Of a stretch of DNA of 64,000 nucleotides, positions 46,476-58,500 are shown one piece after another. The notes under the pieces were generated by a model. The model had not been told where the DNA came from. It did no database searches and was given only the letters and a program-made list of their open reading frames with translations. The stretch's first letter is position 1, and the number at the start of each line of letters is the position of its first letter. The translations under genes were made by a program, and so were the position numbers. Source of the stretch: Arcuatula senhousia (lineage: Eukaryota; Mollusca; Bivalvia; Mytilida; Mytilidae); contig OZ020305.1 in NCBI GenBank assembly GCA_963971305.1, forward strand, positions 47,019,750-47,083,749, read 5' to 3'.

Positions 46476-47000
46476 AGAGGCTCTAAAAAGCCTAAAGCGC
46501 TCACCTGGTAAAAATCTAACAAAAGTTTCCATCCACTCTTTTATAAATAAGGTAGTCTGGGGGTATAGTAAAATCCAAAAGCTTTTTTTTCATATTATAC
46601 CAAAAGACGCTGGTAGACCTCAATGAGCTGAACATTTCATCAAGCAAAAGTTTTTCTCTATCTGCAATAGTTAGAATTTCAGAAGAGGGAAAACATCAAA
46701 AAACATAATTGTTTACCATTAAAGGGCAATAACTCCTATATATCTGTTTGTCTGACAACTTTAATCCAAAAGAGGCTATAGTAAAGATGAGATTTTACCC
46801 CTGTGTTTAATTTTTAGTAACAGTGGCCATTTTTTTTTTATCGAATCAGTATAAAATGAAGATCGCTTGTTTCTAACATGCCAAAAATCATTGCTGCGAG
46901 GTTTCAAGCAAATATGTTCAGTGGTTTCAGAAAAAAAGATTGTTGAAAAAGTTTAGGACAGACTACGGACGACAGACGCATAGTGATGGCATAAGATAAC
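46476..47000 (+). mobile_element. Variant family A element, 3' end lost
   Basis: Starts with AGGCT-CTAAAA-AGCCT (46478-46493) and box CGCTCACCTG (46498-46507); the hairpin is kept although its sequence differs from other A copies. A-like units ('agctgaacatttcatcaagc', 'tctatctgcaatagtt') and GGACGACAGACGC follow, but no 3' hairpin is found. A related short piece with a hairpin-like start (ggcccctaagggc) begins near 47215. Confidence 0.45.
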
Positions 47001-47505
47001 CAAAAGCCCTAAAAACCCATTGTTTTATTTAAAGTAACAGCCACTATGGTTTTTTTATGGAAATCCATATAATTTACAAATCATAATATAGGTACTGTCT
47101 ACACTAGGGATCATCCATACCAAATTTGGTTGAAATCTGTTCAGCTATTTCAGAGAAGATTTTACATAAAGTTTACACCACAGACAACAACCACCAATGC
47201 AAAGTGATAACAAGAGGCCCCTAAGGGCATGAACAAATGTGTAAAATTTGATATTGGTTGAAATAGGTTTTGTAGTTACAGACAAATTAACGTTTGAAAA
47301 AAGTTCACAGGTGACAGATGTCAAGTGATGACAAAACCTAAAATGCTACAGATAGATGCACTTATCTTACAAATATAGATGATGGCCATCACATATAGCT
47401 TGTCAGTACCCTAGATTGTCCAGAATGGACTAATGCAAGAGGACAACATCACTTATCCCCTATTTGAAGAGAGCTTTTATATCAGTATACATGTACAGTA
47501 TATAC

Positions 47506-47661
47506 CTTCCATGTAGTCCACAAACTGTACATAGATGTAATAGAATGTCAACAAATGAAGTTTCCGGCAAAACTTTGGAAAAATATTTGTTCTTTACTGT
47601 AAATAAAAGATGTTTCACTTTTTCTATAAATGGACCAGAGTAAGCCAGTATTCTCTTCATT
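47506..47661 (-). CDS. Candidate exon, unrecognised (minus strand)
   Basis: A strong acceptor (TTTATTTTTTTTAG) ends at 47662 and a donor GTATAT starts at 47505. The 156 nt encode 51 full codons, phase 2 in and out (ILAYSGPFIEKVKHLLFTVK, FSKVLPETSFVDILLHLCTV). The sequence looks like globular, helical protein and lies between repeats. Its phases do not join directly to the neighbouring candidate exons, so an exon is missing or this belongs to another transcript. Confidence 0.35.
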
Positions 47662-48386
47662 CTAAAAAAAATAAACATACATGGTACATGTACATTTGTA
47701 TAAAATGTGACTGTGTAGATACTATACAATGTATTAATTATAATTATCATCAAATGGCAACATAATTATAATGCAAGAAGTTGTGCATCTCCTTTCCTTT
47801 TGAAGGTAAATTCAAGCATACAAAATCACTGTGGAGCATACAATGCAAGAAAGAAAATTTTAAGTTGGTGAATCTAGCATTATAAGATACATGTACAAAT
47901 GTAATTCATTAAGAGAAAAACATTGCACAAACTCTGCATCTAATGAATGAGCTTACATCAATAAATGATAAAAGGAAAGATGAAAGTCTAGAAAAGAAAT
48001 TGAACATAATGGAGGCTTAGTCTAACTTCACTTTTGAAATGTGGGACAATTGCTAGGAAATGGTTCCCCACAACAGAAGCTAGATAACAACTTTACTCTT
48101 ATTAATGAAATTAGAGCGATATTCAAAATGGGGATGATCAAATTTCCACCTTTTACTAATTTCTAAAATGACGATTTTGATGGGTGGAAAGAACATTGTA
48201 AACTAAATACAACCAATGATACAACAATGATGGAGAAAGAACGATGATTTTCTGTAATGAATACTGGTTTCCTGAATTTAGATTGTTTTCGGACCAGTTT
48301 ATTGAAAGTATTTCCATTAACAAAAGATATCACAATTTTCGAATAAATAAAGCAGATTAAAGAGATTTTAGTGGCCCTTTGTTTAC

Positions 48387-48465
48387 CTTTGTAATCAGTC
48401 AATAGCTGGCCCCCTTGTACATTTTTGTAGCTAATATTTAATTCCCCAGCTGACATTTTAGGTGA
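48387..48465 (-). CDS. Candidate exon next to the assembly gap (minus strand)
   Basis: Between an acceptor-like ATTAACAG and a donor GTAAAC lie 79 nt, phase 0 in and 1 out (SPKMSAGELNISYKNVQGGQ and on). It could also be a first exon starting at the ATG at 48456. The 100-N gap lies 18 bp upstream, so preceding sequence is missing. Confidence 0.3.
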
Positions 48466-48483
48466 CTGTTAATTTCTGTCCCT

Positions 48484-48583
48484 NNNNNNNNNNNNNNNNN
48501 NNNNNNNNNNNNNNNNNNNNNNNNNNNNNNNNNNNNNNNNNNNNNNNNNNNNNNNNNNNNNNNNNNNNNNNNNNNNNNNNNNN
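48484..48583. other. Assembly gap (100 N)
   Basis: Exactly 100 unknown bases, the usual placeholder for a scaffold join of unknown size. Exons of the minus-strand candidate gene may be missing here. Confidence 1.
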
Positions 48584-49412
48584 CTATACTATATTTCTTA
48601 TTAAATGTAAAGTATAGAGAACGAGCAAGGAGATGTAATAAATACGCTATTCGAGAAATATACCTAATTTTTTCTTGAGTTTAATTTGTGATTAAAAAAA
48701 AAGAGCTTAAAATATTGCCCTTATACACAAACGAACATGAAACATGATATTTCTGCTAAATTTGGTTTTTGTGTCATGAAAATTGCTTTAGAAACCATGT
48801 AGTAGTAATTTTTTTTTCAAAATGCGGATTATAATGAAATATATAGAGAAACAATATTTTGACTCATTTTTCGGGCATGATGCTGTAAATTGGTTGTTTC
48901 CTGTCTGTCTTTGCCAAGATTCGAAAGTTCGAATCGTGATTGGTGATTTAGACTTTCCAATATCCCGTGAACTTTGATATCTGACTTATTTTCCGTTTAC
49001 CGTGACCGTGACCCCCCCGCCAAGACCCTAACAATTATTTTTCATCTTGAAGATAAGCGTAAGCGGATCCTAAACTTTGGCTTCCATACAACATTATGAC
49101 TGCTGTCTTGGAAATAAAATCAAGATAAAAATATTATACATAAGTCAATAAGTCATTTATCTAATATAATTTTAATCATGAGATTCTTTCATTGTACAAT
49201 ATAGTATAAATAACAATATATATTGCAAAAATACAACACAACCAAGAGTTTATAATACTGATATCATCAAATTAAATCTCCAAAACTTCAGCCATTAATA
49301 CACAAAATGTAACATGAAAAAAATATAAAAGTAGCAAATCGATGGCTATTTATACAGAAACCTGGAATGCTCTTTCTTCTTTTAAATAAGCAGCACAGAA
49401 GTTCTAAATCGG

Positions 49413-49558
49413 TCAATGAACAGAATTTTCAGTCCCTTTCCAATATATTTTCTCATGATCTTCTTTAAATGTGTCGCTGTGTCTTATTCTTTCCTCCCAG
49501 TCAGGCCAGAATTTTTCTTTCATCCTCTCACAATATCTAACCAAATTCCCAAGTTCCT
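49413..49558 (-). CDS. FAXC-like exon 6 (stop codon)
   Basis: Acceptor TTGTCTTCCAG, phase 1 in, 146 nt to TGA (49415-49413). Encodes ELGNLVRYCERMKEKFWPDW and a 27-residue hydrophilic end. The 3' UTR continues below 49413; no convincing AATAAA is visible before the gap, only a TATAAA variant near 49350. Confidence 0.86.
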
Positions 49559-52500
49559 CTGGAAGACAAAATATTGTAATTTTATATCATCTTAAAAAAT
49601 TCATGAAGCTAAGATTAATATTCTTCAGGAAAACACTTACTTCAAGCCTATTTTAAAACCTAATACGGAACTATTTACGGTTTTTACCCTTTGGGAAAAC
49701 CTGTATAAAGTGTGCCCTTGGTACGATATGTGAATGTATTTTTATTCTTTTATACGTGTTGCTGTGATGAATGTTTATTGTATTGTTTATTGAATTGGTG
49801 TTATCTTGTCTTCGCTGTCAACTGATTTTGTATTTGGCTGTTATCCTGATGTTACCGAAACAGTCAGTTGCCAGCTTAAATTGTCTAAGCCATTTGAGAC
49901 TTCCGGCATTCTAAGTTGCTTCAGTAAACAATATATGTAAGCTTATGTAGCTCTTGTCTTATATGAATTGATTACAAAATGACAAAAATGAAAGAAAAGA
50001 AAAAAATCAATAGAACATTGAATCCAAGTTTCCGTCAATAATTGGGGCCGATGATACATTGTCCATTGTCAAGTACATGTATCATTTTCTATCATGGTTA
50101 TGTTTTCATGCTGGGATTCTTTCTTCTGGTTTCTATTTTGGTTTCTAAATTTTGTTTCTAATATTTATCATGAACTCACCTTTTAAAAACTTCTGATGCT
50201 TTGATCCTGGCATGTTATATAAGATCATAACTATCATACCAAACAGAACACAGTCTACCTCACAAGGTTCGTCTCCCATGAAATAAGGCTTGTCACCTTA
50301 AAGGACGAAAATAAAGAATACAACATATCAATCTATGATCCATGCAGTATCAATATGGCTTTCAAACTTTTGGTGCAAAAGTCAAATGTCAGTTTGTATT
50401 TGATGTTTATTTTATTGTTGCTTAATTACCTTTTTGTTATAAAATTGTTTAGTGATTATGCAAATAAAAATATAATTTGTAAAATGTTTACTACAGAAAG
50501 CTAAGAAGATTAAATGATAAATTGTCTTAATAGCAGTGTACAAATTCAAGGACACATGCACAAAATAAAATTAAATTGAAGTTCCTTATCATAAAGTCAC
50601 AGCAAAAAAAAAACGTAAGCAAAAACATATATGTATATGTATAATCCAACATGTATTAAAGATACCTAAATAGCTGCTTATTGCAGTCATGTCATGAACT
50701 GCTATCTGCCAAACTTCTTCTGGGGTGTGGCGTCCTATACCTTGGCCCCAAGTCTCCTGTTTTATTACTCTTTGTAGAAACTTGAGAGTTAACCATAATT
50801 TCATGCCAGTGTATGGTATTATATTTTTCATCATGTTCAAGTCTCCTCCAAAAGACTCAATACACATGGTCCTAAAAAGTAGAAATAACAAACCATTGTT
50901 ACATGTGCTCTTACATTAACAAATCGATTGGTTGATAACACTTGTCTATCAAACCGAATTGTAGTAACTTAAAGAACAAGAACAACCCTAAACATAATAC
51001 TGGGACAAATCTTTGGTCATAGTAAATCCAATGCGATGAAAAATATAAATCTTGAATTTCATTTTTTAGTCCTCTACTAGCCGTTTGTCATATTCAGACT
51101 CCTAGAAAGAAGCAATGGTGTACAAAAGGGGTTATCAACATCATAAAATCATAGAAGTTTGTAAATCCTCTATCCACCTCACACTAGTTAGCACGGTGCG
51201 ATCATAGGCCTGTGTTCTTCCTCCCCAACGGTTCATACACACATCGCAGCTTACAAGGTAAAAAAATATGAATGATCTGACTACATTGTTTGATGTTGGC
51301 TGGTATATCATTAAGATTAAAGCAATGCATGGTTCATGGCGAAGAAAATTATTCAAAAGTTAACGGAAAGAATAACGCACAGACTGAAAACTACCCACCG
51401 ACTGAGTTGGCGGTACATTAAAATAATCTAGAGAGCAATATACAGCCATCGACCTTAACATTAAATATACATGCAGGTCAAAAATATAGCTTCCATACCA
51501 GTATAAGTTTTCCTCCGTGAGTCGTTGAAATGCTTTAGCCACTCCTATCTGGTCTTTGGAAAGTTTTTCATTGGAATCAACTTTCCTATGCTTCTTCAAA
51601 TATTCGATACAAAATTGTGAATCTGCTATTGACTGTCCATTGTATTCCATCCAAGGAGTTTTTCCCTTTGAAGAAAACTTTGCGCTATGGTCATTCTAAA
51701 AAATACCAAAATAGCATGACGAAGTTGGAGAAAAAAAATCTTTTTGACATTGAAAAATAATGTAACATGTTTTAAGTTATGTTTGATGTGGTTACATGCT
51801 TGGTATAGTGCAAGATGAAAGTGGTATTTTCCTTAATTCTGAATATCATCCTTTCTAAGCAAGACCTACGTGAATCCTCAATCATTCATCAGATATGTAC
51901 ATTGTATACTCATGAAATAACATGTACATTTTTGGGGATACATAGTTGTATTAAAAACGAAAGAATATGGAATATGTGCCAAAAAGACACGATCCACATA
52001 TTGAAATGATTTTAATAAATGTACAAAAGCAAAATTTCACTGCGTGTGAAGCGCTTTTCTGGATTAACCTTCATCAGACACGCTAGGACTAGAAAACTTG
52101 GAAAACCGGTAGAATATTAGATTTGATTTAAAAAAAAATGCCAAAAAATATTACAACAATGACCAAACAGATAAATTTATCAATTTCTAAAGAAACAACC
52201 AAACGTTGTCAAATTTTGGAAATATGTAAACTGTGTCTTTCCAACACATATTCCAGTACTCGAAAATATATAAGAGCATACAACTGAAGCACGGGGAAGC
52301 TTTCTACGACCTCCACACGGCACTAAAGTCAAACTCTGAAATAATATTAAAAACGAAAGAATATGGAAAATGTGCCAAAAAGACACGATCCACATATTGA
52401 AATGATTTTAATAAATGTACAAAAGCAAAATTTCACTGCGTGTGAAGCGCTTTTCTGGATTAACCTTCATCAGACACGCTAGGAGTAGAAAACTTGGAAA

Positions 52501-55500
52501 ACCGGTAGAATATTAGATTTGATTTTAAAAAAATGCCAAAAAATATTACAACAATGACCAAACAGATAAATATCAATTTCTAAAGAAACAACTATATATA
52601 TAGTCGGGATATAGAGGAGACCCCTCTGCAGTGTAAGCAGTTATAACATATTAGCTCAAGTCCAAAAACGGATAAAGTCTAGCTATTATTTAACGGAATA
52701 ATGCAAATTTAACTACAAATTACATGTGAAATCGAGTGTATAGATGACTTTCGGATTGGTGCCAATAAATGATATAAGTCTACCAGACTATAACAAGACT
52801 TATACATTTATATGGTTTCAACATTTTTTTATTATCAGATCATTTAGCAAACCAGATTCACATTATAACTGTGTAAGTGATGTGGTTTTGCTGATGGTAG
52901 AAGATTAAAAAAAATAGCCTTCTAGTAACTTTCCAACGAACTTTAAGCCTATCAGTTTTTTTTTTCAATTTCACTTTTGTCACTGAAAAAATGTCCATTG
53001 CATAACACATTTTTTTTATTTTCATTGCCCCCTTATGTGTTATTCCCCCTGTACTTCTTTTCACTAGCTTTTTTACTTTCTTAAATTTAAGATGGGGGGG
53101 TGTTTGAAACAAAAAAAAAAGCATTGATAAGGTTAGTCCGATTAGTGGCATATTTTTAAAACCTGTCCTTTAAGTAACTCATATATATAGAATAAATACA
53201 AATACCACTTTCTGCCATCTAAGAAAACAAGGAGTTATCCTATAGTTGCCTTTCCTGCATGACCTTTAAGTAGCGAAAAAAAGTGTTAATATTTTCATTG
53301 CATAATTATAACAGTCCATTATATAACGCAGAATAGTGTTATGCAATTGACACACTAAGATACTTAAAGACTTTTGCCTTTATATAGATTGACCATACCA
53401 GTATCTATCTATCTATCTTCCGTGAAGCGCAGGGCTCACTCTGGAGCATCATCGCACAGTACGGTTTTTAGTTAATACGTTTCTTCATTTTCACTTTTAA
53501 ATTTTAGGTTAATATCAATTCTTAACCGGATTTAGCCCATTGCATACCGAGAGTTTCAAATAATGAGACCTACCATATAAGGAATTTTCATCATTCGAAG
53601 AAACGTCTCAAGTTTTAGAGGGAAAGGAGAGATACTCGGTGCCACATTGCCTCTGCCTATCTGATACAGCACCACAACATCTGCTGGAACATTTTTCTTG
53701 GGCTGATGTCTAGAAATTAAAACAAATAAAACCTTATATAAGAGACACGTCGTTGTCATTGCAATATAATATACAGACATGTTCTGAATATTTTGGTCTC
53801 GTTGGGCACTTTAAAAAATTTGCTGTATACTCATGCAGACTTGTCACCTGCCAATTATACTAGTGGTATATATAGATTCATTACATATGATTTATATGTG
53901 GGTGGATACTGGTTTCATCAAATTTCAAAACTAGCGAAACACAATATCATTACATGATTTATGCAGGTCGTAAGCTGGTACATTTCAGTTTGGTAGTATT
54001 AGTTTTGTGTCTCTAAGCGGTGATAAATTCCATTTGTATACAGCTACATGCATCAGTTAAGCTAAAACGGATTTATATATCCTGGCTTTTCTAGTGAAAA
54101 AAAAAAGATTTTGAAAGTTGAACCAAAAATAAACAAGTGTGACCACTAAAAATATGCCTCGCCTGACGGCACCATCATTAACATCAACTACCTAAGCTTT
54201 CATTTCTTGATATCAACGCAGAAAGTGTCTGTATACCCAATATCAGATGCCTTACTATAATACTTTTCAAGCAATTCATTGTCCACAAAAGTATTACAAA
54301 AAGATTTCGGCTTGAAAAAAAAGACCTAGGTTCACAGTCACTGGAGCGTGAAAATGGGGTTCAGGGTCACACGGCATGGTGACAGTTGCATAGACCATAA
54401 CCTTAACTGTCTACATGTAAATCCAGTATCAGATGCCTTAGTAGCTATTATACTTTTCAAACAACTCTTTGTCCACAAAAGTCTTACAAAAAAGTTTATG
54501 GCCTGAAAAAAAGACCTTATAAGTTGACAGAGTCAGTGGAGCTTGACAATGGGGTCAGGGTCACACGGCATGGTGTCAGTTGTGTAGACCATAACATGAA
54601 CTGTCTGTATACCCAATATCAGACGCCTAGCTATTAAACTTTTCAAGCAATTCATTGTCCACAAAAGTCTTACAAAAAAGTTTACGGCCAGAAAAAAAGA
54701 CCTAAGTTCACAGAGTAAGTTGAGCGTGAAAATGGGGCCCAGGGTCATACGGCACGGTGACAGTTGTGTATAGACCATGCATAACCTGAATTGTTTGTAT
54801 ACCCAATACCAGATGCCTAGCTATTATACTTTTCAAGCAATTCATTGTCCACAAAAGTCTTACAAACAAGAGGCTCCCAGGAGCCTGAATCGCTCACCTG
54901 ACATATGTGCCTGAAGTAAAGGTTATTAGGCAAAATCTATTTGACGTTGAAAGGGTCATAAGATTAATAAGGGGGTCATCTGACAATATGGTGGATATTA
55001 AGGTGCTGATCTCTTTTGTTTTCAATCAAAATCTAAAAATCTGTCACACTTTTTGAGTTATTTGCAAAAAAATGCAGTTTAACCTAATGTTCTATTTTTA
55101 GCCACAGTGGCAATGTTTTACGACCAATCAAAAATCCCCACAACAGTTTTATACACCTAATAATAATAAACAATAATACCAAGTTTGGTTCTGATTGGAC
55201 TTAAAGTGTCAGAGGAGTTAACATTTTCAATATAATGAGGAAATGCAGTTAAAATGCTCAATTTTGAAGTTCCAAGGGCAATAACTCCTCTAAGGAAAGG
55301 TCCTACAACGTTGACCCTGTTACATATTTTGTAGATCTTGCTGCGCTTAACAATATGCAATTTAAATTTCTCAAATATCTTGTATAGTTTTCAAGATATT
55401 GAGCTAAACAGGTGCAAAATTTGCAAAAAATCCACAAAAAGGGCAATTACTCCTACATGGGTTGTTGGATTATCTTCAAAATTTCAGAGCTGGTAGATCT

Positions 55501-58500
55501 TAAGGTGCTGATCACTTTTGTTCCCAATCAAAATTTTGTAATCTGTCACCGTTTTAGAGTTATTTGCAAAAAACTGCCATTTACCACTATGTTCTATTTT
55601 TAGCCACAGCGGCCATGTTTTACGACCAATCAAAAATCCCCACATCAGTTCTATACACCTAATGCTAATAAACAACTATACCAAGTTGGGTTCCATTTGG
55701 ACTTAAAGTGTCAGAGGAGTTAACGTTTTCAATGTAATGAGGAAATGCTGTTAAAATGCTAAATTTTGACGTTCTAAGGGCAATAACTCCTAAAAGGAAA
55801 GGTCCTACAACGTTGACCCTGTTACATATTTTGTAGATCTTGATGTGCTTAACAATATGCAATTTAAATTTCTCAAATATCTAGTATAGTTTTCAAGATA
55901 TTGATCTAAACAGGTGCAAAATTTGCAAAAAATCCACAAAAAGGGCAATTACTCCTACATGGGTCGTTGGATTTTCTTCAAAATTTCAGGGTAGGTAGAT
56001 CTTGAGGTGCTGATCACTTTTACCCTATGCCAGAATTTTGATATCTGTAGCCGTTTTTGAGTTATTTGCAAAAAACTGCATTTTACCCCTATGTTCTATT
56101 TTTAGCCATGGCGGCCATGTTTTACGACGAATCAAAAATCCCCACATCAGTTCTAAGCACCGAATGCTAATGAACAACCATACCAAGTTTGGTTGCAATT
56201 GGACTTATGGTGTCAGAGGAGTTAACGTTTTAAAAAGTTTACGGACGACGGACGACGGACGACGGACGACGGACGACGGACGGACGACGGACGGACGACG
56301 GACGCCAAGTGATGACAATAGCTCACATGACCCTTCGGGTCAGGTGAGCTAAAAAGTTGACGCCGCCGACGGAAAGTAATACCTATAATGTCTCTCATTC
56401 TGCGACTATTCGTCGCAGGCGAGACAATTTTTAGGCGAGCGTTAGCTGTTACTTCCCCAGCTAACACAAAAACATTATAAAAATGTTATTAAAACATTTT
56501 CTTAAAAGGACTGAAAACATTTTTAAGAAATGTTTTAAAAACATAAATTTGTGGAGTGCCAGAAATGTTTTTATAACGTTTGTAAAAACTGTTTCTTAAA
56601 ATGTTTTAAAAATGTTTTTCTAAAACATTTTTAATAAATATAAAAATAACATAATTTTAAATCGTTACAGAAATGTTTGTACTAAATGTTTTTTACTTGT
56701 TTTTTCGAAACATTTTATAAACATATTTTGAACTGTTTTTAAACTGTTATTAAGGCATGTTTTTATCCTGTAAATTTACCATATTATCCTTAAGGGTTTT
56801 GGATAGTGACTTGACAAAAGAGCATAAAACCAAAGAAATTAAAGTCCACAAAGGAATGAGGGACAAACATAAGAGCAAACTATGCAAAAGTGCATATGCA
56901 TAATAAAGCGAATTCCACTTAGAGGTGTCCCCGAAAAGGCTGATTGGTCGAACCTTCTGCTTGTCACATCACCATATCAAACAACAAACTGCCATATTCA
57001 TTATAGAACAATGAGAAAACTACACGACAAGCAACTTCATTAAGAAATAAAACACAAATTGAGTCCACAAGAATATGATGTTCTTTAAAAAAGCCGACTA
57101 GTTATCCATATCGTAACTTTTATAAGAATTTCAGGAAAATATCATCTGTCAAGTCTTGTGGTGTTCTTTATACATGTTATAGTTGTTTTCATTGTTCTGA
57201 AAAATAAATAAATGCCGATTTATATACCAAAAGTACAAGTAGCTTTATAGATGTACAATATAATAAACATAGTAAACATAGAGTAACCAGTAGCATGATA
57301 TTGGATTAAAGTCTAATCTCGAACTAAACCTTGATCGTTAGTTAAAGATGAATCATGTGCAAATTTAAAATTATAAAAATTAACATCAGTCTAACTATTA
57401 TAGAACAAATCATTCTACTTACATCTTGTTAGAGTTGTGTATCAAGATGTGTTTCCTCTCTCTCTTGAAAGTTTAAATCTATACTGATAAAGATTCCAAC
57501 ACACAGCGTGTGGCAAACCTCTAAACGTACAAATAGCTGGTTACCATGGTGATCTTACTGATAACGATGCAGGATAATTGCTTATCAAAAATCTTGAGAA
57601 AATTAGTCACAGTATCGCTCGTGTTATACAACTAACATGCCATCGAAGATAATTAACAATGGAAAGAGATGTGTGTGTTTTAATATTTACCATTATTCTT
57701 TATATTAAAAAAAACCTTAAATACTAAAAAGAAGAAAAAAACAACAACAAAACATTAAGAATAAATGTAAATCAGTAAGAGTAAAAAAACATTACTTAAA
57801 ACAATAAAAAACTAGACTTAAAAATAAGATAAAAATTTAGTTTTTATGTTGTTATTTCAGTATATTTATCACTGTAATCTGTTCATTCTCATTGATAATT
57901 GTAAATAGTATTCATAACGTCATAACTTGTCTTATTTGTTAGAGGTAAAATGTGACAAAAACATATCAAAAACATGCTTCTAAAAAGGTTTTAAATTGTT
58001 ATATAAAAACATTTCTATGCCATTCAAAACCATGTTTTAAAATTGTTATGAAAAGATGTAAACTTTGAATGTTTTAAAAACATTTTTATAACATTCTCAT
58101 AATATGTTTTTAAATCGTCATGAAAAGATAATATGGAAATGCTTTCTAAATGTTATTATAACATTTCAAAATAATGTTTTAAAATTGTTATAAAAAGATG
58201 TAAAATAAAATGTTATAAAAACATTTTTTATACATTTCAAAAAACAGTTCAAAAAACTATTTTCCATCTGTTTTCAGGAAACGTTAATTAACCGTTTTGA
58301 AATCATTCTTAAAAAATCAAAACATGTTAAAAATGTTTTAAAAATGTTTTTTAAAAACGTTTTCTTCGGACCTCAGAAATAACCAAATAAAAATGTTTTT
58401 AAAAGGGTTCGTGCTACATGGGTCTGGCTTTCGCGTTTTTTTTTCTGTCTAGACGGAGTAATCTGCCTACTGTAATTCTTTATCTTCTATATTTCTTTTT

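Larger units (their letters stand above)
51950..52591 (-). mobile_element. Retrozyme-like dimeric repeat (396-nt period) in FAXC-like intron 2
   Basis: Positions 51950-52196 and 52346-52591 are nearly identical direct repeats offset by exactly 396 bp, with a unique 149-bp spacer between them. Each copy holds a hammerhead-ribozyme core on the minus strand (52042-52084 and 52438-52480), also offset by 396. Retrozymes are non-autonomous retroelements found as short tandem arrays whose transcripts are cut at each hammerhead into unit-length RNA circles; animal ones have been reported from mussels and linked to Penelope-like elements. The layout fits one full unit plus a partial second. No protein is encoded. 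Confidence 0.65.

Noticed and set aside
56222..56467. Frame rich in Arg-Arg-Pro-Ser-Ser-Val repeats
   Set aside because: Product of the (GGACGAC)n microsatellite in family A.
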